Shown in pieces: positions 35,110 through 45,185 of a DNA stretch of 64,000 nucleotides. A model generated the notes under the pieces. It did not search any database and was not told the DNA's origin. It saw nothing but the letters and a program-made list of their open reading frames with translations. Source of the DNA: Chryseobacterium glaciei (GTDB lineage Bacteria > Bacteroidota > Bacteroidia > Flavobacteriales > Weeksellaceae). The translations under genes were made by a program, and so were the position numbers. The stretch lies in the NCBI RefSeq assembly GCF_001648155.1, contig NZ_CP015199.1, forward strand, positions 1,622,501 through 1,686,500, in the 5' to 3' direction. The first letter of the stretch is position 1. Each line of letters opens with the position of its first letter.

Positions 35110-37194
35110 TTATTTTTTGTGGAATCTGTTGTTATCAAATTCAAAAGCTGTTTCTGTCTGTTCATTCAATACGATCCGTGCATCGAATTTCTTCCCCGCC
35201 TTACTTGTCATTCCTTTTAGAAGCGTAGTCTTTCCTTTATTAACAAGGTTTTCAACTTCCTTTACATTTAACTGTACCCCACAGATGCTGCGAAATAAGA
35301 TCCAGTTACAAACCGCATCAGGACATTTAACGATCTTGTCCCTAATGAGCAGATGCATGGTCTTACATTTCGGACAAATTAAATCAGGCAGGTTTTCAGT
35401 ATTTAGAGAAACTGATAACAATTCTTCGGTAATGGACCTCGTATAATTTTCAATTTCTAATTGAAAATCTTCTGCACTAGCCTCTCCGTTTTCAATCTTT
35501 TGTAAAGCAAGTTCCCATTCACCAGTCATAGCCGCATCAGCAATTTTCTTTTCCTTGATAAAGTCATACACTTTAAGTCCCTTTTCTGTTGGAAAAAGTG
35601 TTTTTTTTTCACGTTTAATATAATCACGGCTAAATAAAGTCTCAATAATTGCAGCCCGGGTTGCCGGTGTACCAATACCTACGTTTTGCAGTGCTTTGCG
35701 TTCTTCCACATTTTCAATTTCCTTTCCACAATTTTCCATAGCGGACAGAAGACTTGCCTCGGTATATAGGGGTTGTGCTTTGGTCTGTTTTGCTATCGCG
35801 TCAGCTTCCTGTATGATTAGATTATCACCTATTTTAAATACTGGAAGAGGCTCTGCAGCATCTTCACTTTCATCACTAAAGTTTCCTTGGATGATACGCC
35901 AACCCGGTTCTTTAATCACAATTCCTTTTGAAGAAAATTCGTAATGAAGAACCTCTGTGCTGATCGTGGTAATTTCCTTTTTGCAGGGCTGGCAAACTGA
36001 TTCCAGCAGACGAACGGCGATCATATCGTAAACAGCAGATTCGTTTCCCACCAAAGCAGAAGGAACTTTATCCGTAACGAGTAAACCATGATGGTCGGTT
36101 ACCTTTAAATCATTAACGATCCTTTTATTAAAGTGTCCCCACTTTAATTTTGAAACGGCTTCGGTTAAAGTCTTACGGTCATTCAGTGATTTGATTAAAT
36201 GTGGAATTTCCGCCCAGACATCTTCGGGAATATAGCAGCTCCCTGTGCGCGGATAGGTAATGAACTGTTTTTCATAAAGGCTTTGCGCTATATTGAGCGT
36301 TTCTTCAGCGGAGAGATTCAGCTTCTTATTGCATTCCTTTTGGAGACCTGTTAAATCAAACAACAAGGGAGCCTGTTCTGAAACTTTTTTGGTGTCAATA
36401 GTACTGACCTTGGCCGTTCCACTTTTAAGGATCAATTTTAGCGAATCCTCAGCTTTCTTTCGATCATCCCACCTGGTTTGAGAAATACTTTTAAAATCTA
36501 TAGACTCCTTGCTATGTTGCAGTTGTATCTGCCAGTATTTCTGAACCAAAAAATTTTTATTGTCTATAAATCGTTTGCAGATCAAAGCTAAGGTTGGAGT
36601 CTGCACCCTACCCAATGAATAGATGCCGTTTCCGGCAGAAATACTCAATGCCTGGGAGGCATTAATTCCTACCAGCCAGTCTGCCCTGCTTCTGCTTTGT
36701 GCAGCGTAAAATAACTGATCAAAGTCATTTCCGGGTTTAAGGTTCATAAAACCCTGCTTGATAGCTTTTTCCGTTAAAGAACTGATCCACAAACGTTCAA
36801 ATGGTTTTTGACACTTTAAGTATTGATAAATATACCGGAAGATGAGTTCTCCTTCTCGCCCTGCATCAGTAGCTACAATAATGCTTTCACATTCTTTAAA
36901 TTTCCGTTCAATGATTTTTAGCTGTTTGGCAGCTCCGGAATCAATGACGTAAGACTTTTCCTTTTTGACTTTCCGTACGATCAGTTCAAAGGGGTTTGGC
37001 AGGATGGGCAGGGATTCCTTGCTGAATCCCGCTATACCGTAATCTTCCGGCATAGCAAGGGTGATCAGATGTCCAAATGCCCATGTTACACAATATGAAT
37101 TTCCGGATAAATAACCATCATTTTTCTCTGTAGCACCTAATAATGCGGCAATTTCACGGCCAACACTCGGCTTTTCTGCGATAACTAATTTCAT
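35110..37194 (-). CDS. topB: DNA topoisomerase III (type IA), element-encoded
   Basis: 694 aa. The TOPRIM domain shows IAEKPSVGREIA and VATDAGREGELIFRYIY (Asp110 onward); the catalytic tyrosine is Tyr314 in QFITYPRTGS; YSLGRVQTPTLALI and NVGIGTPATRAAIIE are further family landmarks. The C-terminus has a Cys cluster (CPKC...CPDAVC, about 640-665) and ends in a repeat LLKGMTSKAGKKFDARIVLN. TopB proteins like this are carried by nearly all CTnDOT-type ICEs and probably resolve DNA during excision or transfer. It is 31 bp downstream of the DUF3945 gene. Confidence 0.95.
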   Translation of the reverse strand: MKLVIAEKPSVGREIAALLGATEKNDGYLSGNSYCVTWAFGHLITLAMPEDYGIAGFSKESLPILPNPFELIVRKVKKEKSYVIDSGAAKQLKIIERKFKECESIIVATDAGREGELIFRYIYQYLKCQKPFERLWISSLTEKAIKQGFMNLKPGNDFDQLFYAAQSRSRADWLVGINASQALSISAGNGIYSLGRVQTPTLALICKRFIDNKNFLVQKYWQIQLQHSKESIDFKSISQTRWDDRKKAEDSLKLILKSGTAKVSTIDTKKVSEQAPLLFDLTGLQKECNKKLNLSAEETLNIAQSLYEKQFITYPRTGSCYIPEDVWAEIPHLIKSLNDRKTLTEAVSKLKWGHFNKRIVNDLKVTDHHGLLVTDKVPSALVGNESAVYDMIAVRLLESVCQPCKKEITTISTEVLHYEFSSKGIVIKEPGWRIIQGNFSDESEDAAEPLPVFKIGDNLIIQEADAIAKQTKAQPLYTEASLLSAMENCGKEIENVEERKALQNVGIGTPATRAAIIETLFSRDYIKREKKTLFPTEKGLKVYDFIKEKKIADAAMTGEWELALQKIENGEASAEDFQLEIENYTRSITEELLSVSLNTENLPDLICPKCKTMHLLIRDKIVKCPDAVCNWILFRSICGVQLNVKEVENLVNKGKTTLLKGMTSKAGKKFDARIVLNEQTETAFEFDNNRFHKK

Positions 37195-37225
37195 CTTAAT
37201 TATTTTTTTATTTAGTATGCCCGAA

Positions 37226-38737
37226 TTATGCTTTAAGACCTTTTCTCACAGGTCTCTTGTTTTCAGCTTTCTGAGTGTCTTGCTGCTTTTGACTGTCCGG
37301 TCCTTTCTGTCCCGATTTTAAAGGCTCTTTGATGTTTTTTGTCGACTCATTGGTTTTCCCCTCTGAATTAACAGCGACCTGCGTTTTGTGCCCTTCTGCC
37401 GGCTGAACATTTTCTTTCAGATCATTAGGATTTTTAAAATCAAAATCTGTCCTGCCTGTCCCTTTATTAAAGGTGATGTACCCCTCGTATTTCTTTCCTT
37501 TTTTATCCACTAACCCCGAAATTTTTACAGTCTTACCGTCTTTTAGATCTGCATGCTGTTTATCGGTAAGCTCTTTATCCCTGAAAATTTTGTTGGGTTC
37601 TGTGGCTATATTTTGCTGTAATTTGCTGCTGAGATCATCATTACGTAAAAACTGCACATAACGCTTTTCCGCATTAAACTGTACCTTACCATCAAAGAGT
37701 TCCCCTTTATTCGACGTCATCCCCTCCAGATAAAGGGGCTTCCCATCCATCAAAGTTTGCTTTTGTTCGGCAGTCAATACAAGTCCCTTGAGATTATCCG
37801 GAATTTTGATCTTATCTGTTCTTAAGGCCACGATTTCATTGGTCAGCTTATCAATACTAATGATAGAAGGAATCTTCTCACCATTTTTAAGATTTTCAAG
37901 CTCTACAACACGTCCCATATTCCCAGTTTTCAATAAGTTTTCCTTATCTTCTTTACTAAACTCATGTCCGAAGAACTTGAAATCCAGATTGGGCTCTTTG
38001 CGGATACCATGAATAGCAACGGTAACTTCCCTTTCAGAATTTCTTTGCAGCGACAACCTTGCATCCATGCGGGTGATGACCGTACCAAGGTTAAGACTTA
38101 CCGGAACAAGTTTATCTGTTTTAAAGCCTTTTAGTAAATCCTCTAAAACGTTCATTTTCTCCAGTTTTTCCTGATTAAGACCCAATTTGGACATGGTATT
38201 CCAATCGATGTCTTCCGCTTTGTAACGGTTTTCAGTGGTTCCCGGAGCTCCTTGATTTGCCTGCGTAATGTTTTGTGCCGCCTGCTGGTTTGTTTGTGAT
38301 GTTTCCATATTATTTTGATTTTGAGGTTTATTTTCCTGCTGTTTATCAGCATTGACTTCGTATTTGGAAAGAATTTCATTCCCACCCTCTGATGAAATAT
38401 CAATAGACTTTTGAATTTCATCAGCCGTTTTAACAGCAGCTTTAGCCGGTACTTTAAAAAAAGAAAAGTTGGTAGGATTTTTAAGCTGGCTAAAAAAGTT
38501 GGAAAAGAAGTTCGAAAAAAGATCTCCATTTTTATCCACCTTCATGAACTGATTTTGATTTTTCTTATCAGGCGGAACAGTTTCCAGTTCACCATTTTTC
38601 CCAATCCCTTTAACTGCCTCAATTCTCATTTTTTCCTTGTTCAAAACCAGTAAAATATCCGACAGCTGATCCGGAGAAGACTGACCGGGTATTTCCTGTT
38701 TAGGATTTTCTTTTGCTGCGTTTTCTAATTCACTCAT
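37226..38737 (-). CDS. DUF4099/DUF3945 domain protein of conjugative elements
   Basis: 503 aa from ATG 38737 (a TTG nine codons earlier is possible). After a low-complexity, Gln/Asn-rich region (about 100-170), IDWNTMSKLGLNQEKLEKMN begins the DUF4099 segment, followed by two DUF3945-type repeats: LYLEGMTSNKGELFDGKVQF and VKISGLVDKKGKKYEGYITF. The C-terminus is a disordered basic tail. Encoded right before topB in this class of elements. The repeats resemble the C-terminal repeat of TopB, suggesting a shared DNA or partner contact; function otherwise unknown. Confidence 0.8.
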   Translation of the reverse strand: MSELENAAKENPKQEIPGQSSPDQLSDILLVLNKEKMRIEAVKGIGKNGELETVPPDKKNQNQFMKVDKNGDLFSNFFSNFFSQLKNPTNFSFFKVPAKAAVKTADEIQKSIDISSEGGNEILSKYEVNADKQQENKPQNQNNMETSQTNQQAAQNITQANQGAPGTTENRYKAEDIDWNTMSKLGLNQEKLEKMNVLEDLLKGFKTDKLVPVSLNLGTVITRMDARLSLQRNSEREVTVAIHGIRKEPNLDFKFFGHEFSKEDKENLLKTGNMGRVVELENLKNGEKIPSIISIDKLTNEIVALRTDKIKIPDNLKGLVLTAEQKQTLMDGKPLYLEGMTSNKGELFDGKVQFNAEKRYVQFLRNDDLSSKLQQNIATEPNKIFRDKELTDKQHADLKDGKTVKISGLVDKKGKKYEGYITFNKGTGRTDFDFKNPNDLKENVQPAEGHKTQVAVNSEGKTNESTKNIKEPLKSGQKGPDSQKQQDTQKAENKRPVRKGLKA

Positions 38738-38833
38738 GATACTATTGTTTAAGATTTTGCTCAAAAGTAGAAGCCATATCCCCTAGGCACCTCCGTTTGG
38801 CTTTCCAGCGGTATTATTTGTCTTTTACTGGCT

Positions 38834-39127
38834 TTATGATGGCCTCGTTTTGTTAGAACTAGCGTGTATAAAATTCCTGACATCAGATAATTTATAATAC
38901 AATTTGCCGCTAATGGTGAAGTACTTTAATTCACCGGAAGAGCGGTACCGCTGCAACGTACGCGGACTGATTTTAAGGGTGTGAAGGATGTCCTGATTAT
39001 CCAACAGCTCCTCATCATCAAGCACCATACGTTCTCTGATGTTCAAATTCAAATGATCTGAAAGAATATCAAATCGCTGCATGATTCTTTTCATCCAAAA
39101 GCTGAATTCCATTTTGTCTATTTCCAT
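38834..39127 (-). CDS. Helix-turn-helix protein (MerR/excisionase-like)
   Basis: 97 aa. MVLDDEELLDNQDILHTLKI and SPRTLQRYRSSGELKYFTIS then GKLYYKLSDVRNFIHA form a winged helix-turn-helix of the type found in excisionase-like regulators of Bacteroidetes elements. It lies 96 bp upstream of the DUF3945-topB pair on the same strand and is probably transcribed with it or controls it. The start may instead be the internal MEFSFW five codons later. Confidence 0.8.
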   Translation of the reverse strand: MEIDKMEFSFWMKRIMQRFDILSDHLNLNIRERMVLDDEELLDNQDILHTLKISPRTLQRYRSSGELKYFTISGKLYYKLSDVRNFIHASSNKTRPS

Positions 39128-39509
39128 GGCCTATAATTTTTTTGGTTAATACAACCGTTACCCTTTCACTTCTGGGTTTCAGGATAATGCCATACAAAAT
39201 TGACCAGACGCCGTTTTATTCTCTGCCAAGTTTTTTTAAAAAAAATATGGGCAGACGAGTAAAAGCAAAGAGGTATTTTACGCTCCCGATGTGTGGTTTG
39301 AGATGGAAAGGACTAAACGATTCCAGTAATGGGGAGCTTTTTGGATTTTTGCCGTAAAAAAGTGATAACATGCCAATGGGCTGGTCATGGGCAAATAGGA
39401 TAGAAAGGTGCAAGAGTGTAGAGCAGATAATAAAGGCAGTTTCATTAATCAATCAATAGGCATTACTGCCTTTACTATTGAGTCTAGGTTAATTTGATAT
39501 CAAAAGAAA
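39128..39509. other. Intergenic region without a convincing gene
   Basis: 382 bp between the helix-turn-helix gene and rteC. It holds A/T homopolymer runs (39235-39247) and an inverted repeat near its right end but no ORF with a plausible ATG and family. It probably contains the promoter of the leftward helix-turn-helix/topB group; no convincing TAnnTTTG box was found. Confidence 0.5.
39432..39473 (-). terminator. Candidate terminator after rteC
   Basis: AAAGGCAGT (39432-39440) pairs with ACTGCCTTT (39465-39473) around a 24-nt loop, 37 bp past the rteC stop; on the minus strand it is followed by TTATTATC rather than a clean T run, so strength is uncertain. Confidence 0.45.
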
Positions 39510-40358
39510 TCACATAAATTCTTTATCCATGTATTGTTCCAGCGAAGATTTCATACGTTCCAGAAAAATACTGCGGCTGCCGCTGCGGTATTTCATGCGG
39601 TGGAAGGCATGATGAACATCACCAAGATGAATATTAAAAAGACTTTGAAAAGCCAGGGTAACCTTTTTAATACCAACGTTACCATTACCTATACATTCTG
39701 TAGCATATAACGCGTAGATAAGTTCAATGAGTGCATTTTTAGAATCGGTCCAGTTAACAGATTCATTCCCGAAATCGGATAGTAAAAGACGGCTGTTTTC
39801 GAGATCATTACTCGTGCGCATCAAAAGGTATTCGTACAATAGATCACTTTCTATAATGCGTGATACTTTATAATCATAGTAGGTGGAAAATAACGGATCT
39901 GATTCGAAAAAATGGCTTTGAAGACCGGTATCGAAATCCATTCTTCCACGAATAAAATAACAGTTATCCCTTTCCCTGCTGCCTGACCGATAATAGCGGT
40001 AAAATTCAGAACCCGAAATATGTTCATTATAATTTTCTTCCAACCGTTGCAACTGATTCAAAAAGTACGTCTGATAAATAGCACCAAAATTCACCGGACG
40101 TCCAATCTCAATACGGAACACCTTATTATAATAGAGCAGCTTACCCTGCACTTCAGGTTTTATTTTTCGGAAAAATTCTTTTTCCTCCTCCGAATCTCGA
40201 AATCCGCCTGTTAAAACGCGCGCTCTTAATTCATTTAAAAGCTCCTTTAATAAGATGGTCATTCTTCTTGATTCGTCAATGGCATTTTCAGAATCCAAAC
40301 TGATTTTTTGTTCAGCATTTTTAATCGTTTCCTGAACGGTTTTGTAAAAAGTTTTCAT
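39510..40358 (-). CDS. rteC: RteC-family regulator of excision and transfer
   Basis: 282 aa from MKTFYKTVQE (an upstream ATG at 40388 would add ten residues). Landmarks are EKEFFRKIKPEVQGKLLYYN, PLFSTYYDYKVSRIIESDLL, LIELIYALYATECIGNGNVG and FHRMKYRSGSRSIFLERMKS, a set that matches the RteC family. In CTnDOT, RteC switches on the excision genes in response to the RteAB system. No rteA or rteB gene and no tetracycline-resistance gene is in the window, so what controls RteC here is unknown. Confidence 0.88.
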   Translation of the reverse strand: MKTFYKTVQETIKNAEQKISLDSENAIDESRRMTILLKELLNELRARVLTGGFRDSEEEKEFFRKIKPEVQGKLLYYNKVFRIEIGRPVNFGAIYQTYFLNQLQRLEENYNEHISGSEFYRYYRSGSRERDNCYFIRGRMDFDTGLQSHFFESDPLFSTYYDYKVSRIIESDLLYEYLLMRTSNDLENSRLLLSDFGNESVNWTDSKNALIELIYALYATECIGNGNVGIKKVTLAFQSLFNIHLGDVHHAFHRMKYRSGSRSIFLERMKSSLEQYMDKEFM

Positions 40359-41090
40359 GGTTATTTGGGATTTAGTTAGTGAAGACATCCTACACGGACG
40401 CCTTTTTAACCAGCAACTTAATCATTTATTATAATTATTTCTCACTATTGAGATATAATAAAGTCACGCAAAACCTCCATCTATCTAGTCCTACTGAAAA
40501 CTTTTTATTTTAATCTGGATTATAAATAGTATAGGTATGTCTTTCAATACCGCTTATGAATTGTAGACCTCCAAGCTATAAATCAACCCCACAGCATCAC
40601 AAAGATGGTGTAGTACGATATTTAGATTTGTAAAGAAATTAAGTAATCAGTAATGGAAATGTCCCTACTCGCACTTAAGGGCTTATATTATTTTACCATA
40701 TTAATAATTACTATAACAATTATTAATACAATAAATAATTGAACGTCCACAGGATGTGCAATAAGTCTAGCTTATAACCGAATTAATTTGAAAATGCTTT
40801 TCTATAAAGTAAAAAAATCAATTAGAAAGCGTTGGAAGTATGTACTAAATTATGATGTAAAATATAAACCAATTATCATCATTTCTTTTATTACTTTCAC
40901 CAAAGCGTTCCCATAGAAAGTAAAAATATAAATTAGATAATGTAGAAGAACTGACTCTTTACATCTCTAAAATTGCACTGATCGACTCAGGTAACGAATA
41001 TCAAAGAAAAATATGTTTCTAATCTATTACAGGAAAAGATTTTAACATATTCTAATATTGGGTAAAACATTCTAGCTATTAAGTGACGGT
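40359..41090. other. AT-rich intergenic region, no gene seen
   Basis: About 730 bp with very low GC, many stops in all frames and no ORF that I can support. It lies between the last clearly ICE-related gene (rteC) and a lipoprotein hydrolase gene. It is one of several places where the ICE could end, but no integrase or att repeat is visible. Confidence 0.5.
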
Positions 41091-42764
41091 ATGAAGATTT
41101 TATTTTTCCTTTCTAGATTATCAATACTGATCACAGTATTCGTTTTAAACTCATGCAAAAATCCACCAAATCATAGCGAACCACTCCCCTTTGAACTCAA
41201 TAAAAAAATTGTCGTATCAGAAAAATGTGATCGAATTATCTTTTCCAGCAATTCATCAGGCTCTTTTATTCCGGTAGTATTAGAGGGCGCCCTTAATTCC
41301 GATAAGATTAATTATTTGGGTATCGCTCAGGGAGTGGCAAAAGATCAGTTTCCCTTTAGCATCTCATGTGATTGTAGATTTGTCTCTCTTGCCCAGAGAG
41401 AATCTGAAGAGCATTTTCAGGTGCAGTACTACGATCTGCAAGAAAAAAAAATAATTGTTCCATTGCAGGATCTTTTAGCAGATAATGGAAATCCTTATTT
41501 TTCGCCAACCAATCCAATACTTGCTTTTCTATCCGATGGTCAGCTCAAAATTTACAATTATGACACTAAAACCTATCTCCAGGTTGAAAAGAATAATGAC
41601 ACAGATTTTAGATTTATTATCTGGGATTACTTCGGGAAGCGGCTGTATTTACAGGATCTTGATGGCAGTATCTGGGTGTATAACCTTGGTACAGGCAAAT
41701 ATTTCCAAATCTTTCATTCCACTGTTCCATTCATAACAGATAGATCTATAAGTCCGGCAAAAGAAGATGGGGTTTTCTACTTTATTTCTGATCACGAGTC
41801 AGACTTTAACCAGATCTACCGATATTCAGGCCAAGGACATATTGAAAAAGTCGTCAATAGTAACCATGACAAGTACCTTTTGGGAAGACCTATCACTAAA
41901 AATGAAATAATTTATAGAGAAAATAGTAACGGCTACCTGATCGTAAAAAAAATAAAAAACAACAATATATATAATCTGTCGTCTGATAAAGAAGTCAACT
42001 ATGATTTTTACGAAGGTAGTGGAAAAACAATCTCTCTGTCAGCATCGCTAAATGAACCTGCTTCTGTATACCGAATTAATCCCGAAGGAAAAAAACAAGA
42101 CTTAGCCAATAATCTGACGGTTAAAAAAATACCAGCGCCCGAACTGTTTTTCAATGCAGCCGGCATGATCAACCATATCTATCAATCACCAAAACACAAT
42201 GGACATTGGCTTGTCTGGCTTCATGGAGGTCCGAATGAACAGGTATCGGCAAGATATAACCTATTTATAAATACCCTTGTTTCCAAAGGTTATGGGGTGA
42301 TTGTATTGAATTATCCTGGATCAACAGGAATCGGCAACAGTTACGAACTTCGTTCAATGCCATTAGAAAACCAATTTCCATTTCAAATTTCCGGCATTAA
42401 AACAGATCTAAGGGATATTCTACATAAACATAAAGACATCGGAAACCTCTCTATTTTAGGAAACAGCTACGGCGCTCTGTTGGCTCACAATCTTGTATCA
42501 GATCCCGACTTTAGATTCAACAAATTGATTGATTTCTCTGGGTTATTTGGTAGCGATCAAATCCATAACGAAATCCCAACCCTTTATATTTACGGCGAAA
42601 AAGATGTTAGTCTTCATAATGCAGGGAGGGTGAAATTTTTGGAAACTGAATCAAAGAGAAAAAATGTCGAAACTATTGTTTTAAAAGATGAAGGACACAT
42701 TATAATTAGACGTGAAAATAACCAGCTAATTTTAGATTCTATTCTGGATTTTTTGAAAAATTAA
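41091..42764 (+). CDS. Exported S9-type (prolyl oligopeptidase-like) hydrolase, lipoprotein
   Basis: 557 aa. A signal peptide ends in a lipobox LNSC. Residues about 40-340 have WD/beta-propeller-like strands; the C-terminal 200 residues are an alpha/beta hydrolase with LHGGPNEQVSARY, NYPGSTGIGNSYE, nucleophile GNSYG, an Asp in YGEKDVSLHN and a His in DEGHIII. This is the arrangement of family S9 peptidases, which cut short peptides. It is convergent with the membrane protein gene at 42797. Low GC and lack of chromosomal context suggest accessory DNA. Whether it is a peptidase or another esterase-type hydrolase is not certain. Confidence 0.8.
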   Translation: MKILFFLSRLSILITVFVLNSCKNPPNHSEPLPFELNKKIVVSEKCDRIIFSSNSSGSFIPVVLEGALNSDKINYLGIAQGVAKDQFPFSISCDCRFVSLAQRESEEHFQVQYYDLQEKKIIVPLQDLLADNGNPYFSPTNPILAFLSDGQLKIYNYDTKTYLQVEKNNDTDFRFIIWDYFGKRLYLQDLDGSIWVYNLGTGKYFQIFHSTVPFITDRSISPAKEDGVFYFISDHESDFNQIYRYSGQGHIEKVVNSNHDKYLLGRPITKNEIIYRENSNGYLIVKKIKNNNIYNLSSDKEVNYDFYEGSGKTISLSASLNEPASVYRINPEGKKQDLANNLTVKKIPAPELFFNAAGMINHIYQSPKHNGHWLVWLHGGPNEQVSARYNLFINTLVSKGYGVIVLNYPGSTGIGNSYELRSMPLENQFPFQISGIKTDLRDILHKHKDIGNLSILGNSYGALLAHNLVSDPDFRFNKLIDFSGLFGSDQIHNEIPTLYIYGEKDVSLHNAGRVKFLETESKRKNVETIVLKDEGHIIIRRENNQLILDSILDFLKN

Positions 42765-42796
42765 TTCATTATACGTCGCCTAGTCTTATCAAATGA

Positions 42797-44599
42797 TTAA
42801 TGACCAGTATTGTTCTCCGATACAAGAAGTTTCTTTGAAAACTGCTTTATTTCGGTTACGTCCGATGAAGGGATTTTTACAGGATAAGCCAAAATTTGCT
42901 CCGCAATCTTTTTAGCTTCAACAATGTTATGCTTAGCGAGTTGAAGTTTTAACAATCTGTATCTCGACATAAATCTGCTTGGTGTCATATGTAATGCGGT
43001 CTCGTAGGCAATTTGGGCACGCCCATAGTTCCCAATAGCAGCATAACCCTCACCCAGACAAAGGTAGAGACCAGTACTTGGCAAAAATTTTGAAGCCCTT
43101 TCCAGACATTCGACGCCTTGTTTGGTTTTCCCTGCAATAACCATTTCCGATCCATAATTAGTTAAAAACCTGCCATTGTATTGCATACTTGGCCAAGCTT
43201 TAAAATAAAGTTTATCCGCCTCTGAGAAATTCCCTTCCAAAGCCAATAGAGAAGCTTTCTCCCAGTAAAGACAGCTTCTTATTTTTCTATATGCAAAACC
43301 GACTGACAAAACTGTAGCAATGAAAAAGAAAAACATTAACGTGAATTTTGATGAGGAACGCGATAAAAAAGTAACCGACATTTGGCGTTCGTTAGCAGTT
43401 AAAACAGAAAGAAAAAATATTGCATTCAATTGTATCGATAATAAGGAAAATGGATAGGACAGTAAAGCTGAGATCGAAATGGAAAGCAACGATCCCAATG
43501 CGCCATATTGCAGAACTGAAAGATGTTCCTGTTTTTTTAAGAACAGGTAGAAAATACGCACAATTAATATAAAAAAAAGAACCCCACAAAGACCCAGTTC
43601 AATCAAAATCCTTAACAACTCATTGAATGGCTCAAAAGTATCACCAGCAAGAAACTGTGTAGCAACCGAAGTAACATGAGTCCGAAAATATTCAGCCTGG
43701 TAGAGGTTATACACTGACTCAAAACGCCCCAACCCGCAGCCAAAAAATGGATTTTGCTTAAAAATATCTAAACTTATTGTGTAAATTAAAAAACGTCCCT
43801 GAACCGAAGCAGTGTTTATATGGTAAAGAGAATACATCATAACAATTAAAAATATTGCTGTGACGATCCATAGGAAGGTCTTATTTACCTTAAGCTTGTG
43901 TTGCACGGAAAGTACCACCTGATAGAAGTAGAATCCGAGACTTAGAGTTAGGCAAACATAAGCTAGTCTTGCATTGCTCTTAAAAACAATTACAATACAA
44001 AGTAATTGCAGCAAGAAACAAAAGATTTTAATCACCTGCTTATGCTGATAATTCCTTGACCTCGACCAAATTCCCAAAGCAAATGGAATAAGTGATACGA
44101 AATAATTGGCATTAGCCCCCTTGTTTATTGGAACCTTCATTTTCATAATACTGAGAAATGAAAAAACGTGTATATCTAAGAGATAACCAATAGAAATGAA
44201 AATCGTGCAGACTAAGAACCCTTTTATATAGACTTCTTCGGAATAGGTTAGTGTTTTTTGGAAAAGAAGGTAGATAATTGGGAATGCCAAAATTATATAG
44301 GGCGTGCTGCTAATATTGGCATTGCGTAGAAATTGAAAATACAGAAACACCGAGGCTCCTATCAGGTACAATGAAGTCTCTGAAAGAGAAATTTGCTTTA
44401 ATCGTTCAAATCCTATACAAATGAAAGTAACTAAAAGTATTGCAGTGCATACTAGGATTAAGAAAATCCTGTCATATTCGATAAAATCAAGGTAAATTTT
44501 TTCAATGGTGAAGAGGTGCGTTAAAAAAAGTAGTGATAAAAATATGGGTATGAAGATATAGAGTCTACCTCCTTCGATTATTGATTTGCTCTTTATCAT
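42797..44599 (-). CDS. Wzy/O-antigen ligase-like polytopic membrane protein with TPR tail
   Basis: 600 aa with about 11-12 membrane spans over the first 440 residues, and a conserved loop GCGLGRFESVYNLYQAEYFR ... PFNELLRILIELGLCG that is the Wzy_C motif of O-antigen polymerases and ligases. The last 150 residues contain TPR-like helices (LGEGYAAIGNYGRAQIAYET). This family attaches or polymerises glycans, and some members act on proteins. It is the last gene of a leftward group with two secreted proteins (56-bp gap), which could be its substrates or partners. No other polysaccharide gene is nearby, which is odd for a Wzy. Confidence 0.8.
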   Translation of the reverse strand: MIKSKSIIEGGRLYIFIPIFLSLLFLTHLFTIEKIYLDFIEYDRIFLILVCTAILLVTFICIGFERLKQISLSETSLYLIGASVFLYFQFLRNANISSTPYIILAFPIIYLLFQKTLTYSEEVYIKGFLVCTIFISIGYLLDIHVFSFLSIMKMKVPINKGANANYFVSLIPFALGIWSRSRNYQHKQVIKIFCFLLQLLCIVIVFKSNARLAYVCLTLSLGFYFYQVVLSVQHKLKVNKTFLWIVTAIFLIVMMYSLYHINTASVQGRFLIYTISLDIFKQNPFFGCGLGRFESVYNLYQAEYFRTHVTSVATQFLAGDTFEPFNELLRILIELGLCGVLFFILIVRIFYLFLKKQEHLSVLQYGALGSLLSISISALLSYPFSLLSIQLNAIFFLSVLTANERQMSVTFLSRSSSKFTLMFFFFIATVLSVGFAYRKIRSCLYWEKASLLALEGNFSEADKLYFKAWPSMQYNGRFLTNYGSEMVIAGKTKQGVECLERASKFLPSTGLYLCLGEGYAAIGNYGRAQIAYETALHMTPSRFMSRYRLLKLQLAKHNIVEAKKIAEQILAYPVKIPSSDVTEIKQFSKKLLVSENNTGH

Positions 44600-44655
44600 T
44601 TGCAGAATGCAAGCAGAAAAAGACCAAATTCAATCAGTCTTTTCCTGCTTATATT

Positions 44656-45171
44656 TTACTTATCGAAACTGATATTTGGCATTAGTGATTCTAATGTTGT
44701 ACCCGCCTTCGATTTTGATCTTTCATTAAATTCTAAAAGTCCGTTTACAGAGGTAGTACCCTCTGGATTTGTCCCATAGAAGCGGATCTTACTTTCTGTA
44801 TTATTTTGGGTTATGAGGAATTTATTTCCGTTAACCTCAATAATTTTTGAACTGTATCCAGCAAGGGTTTTTCCCCACTCGTCCAGACCTTTTTTTAGTT
44901 TAACAAGATCAACCTGTTCCTTTTTTTTAGAAGCAAACAATGTTATGATTACATCATCTTTAATATAAGTGCTTTTATTTTCAGAATTTGGAAGTACAGC
45001 CAGCTTAATATCGTTCTGTTTGGCAACAACAGCGACGTTGGCACTGCTGATCTTCTCTACTTTAGGTGGAAGCTGAATATTCACACGGTCATTTAAACCA
45101 ATTTTCTGAGCCATGATGCTGGACGATGACAGAATACCTAGGCATATCAATACTATTATTTTCATTTTCAT
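44656..45171 (-). CDS. Secreted protein, ~171 aa, unknown
   Basis: 171 aa from ATG 45171 (an ATG nine codons earlier would overlap the upstream gene by 13 bp). Signal peptide MKMKIIVLICLGILSSSSIM with cleavage after AQ; mature part KIGLNDRVNIQLPPKVEKIS, a beta-rich domain with TLFASKKKEQVDLVKLKKGL and SKIIEVNGNKFLITQNN. No family recognised. It lies 14 bp after the JAMM-like lipoprotein gene and 56 bp before the Wzy-like gene, so all three are probably one transcript. Confidence 0.65.
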   Translation of the reverse strand: MKMKIIVLICLGILSSSSIMAQKIGLNDRVNIQLPPKVEKISSANVAVVAKQNDIKLAVLPNSENKSTYIKDDVIITLFASKKKEQVDLVKLKKGLDEWGKTLAGYSSKIIEVNGNKFLITQNNTESKIRFYGTNPEGTTSVNGLLEFNERSKSKAGTTLESLMPNISFDK

Positions 45172-45185
45172 TTTGTTTGTTAAAG

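Noticed and set aside
39142..39357. 71-codon rightward frame starting with TTG
   Set aside because: No ribosome site, no recognisable motif, and it lies in the upstream region of a leftward gene.
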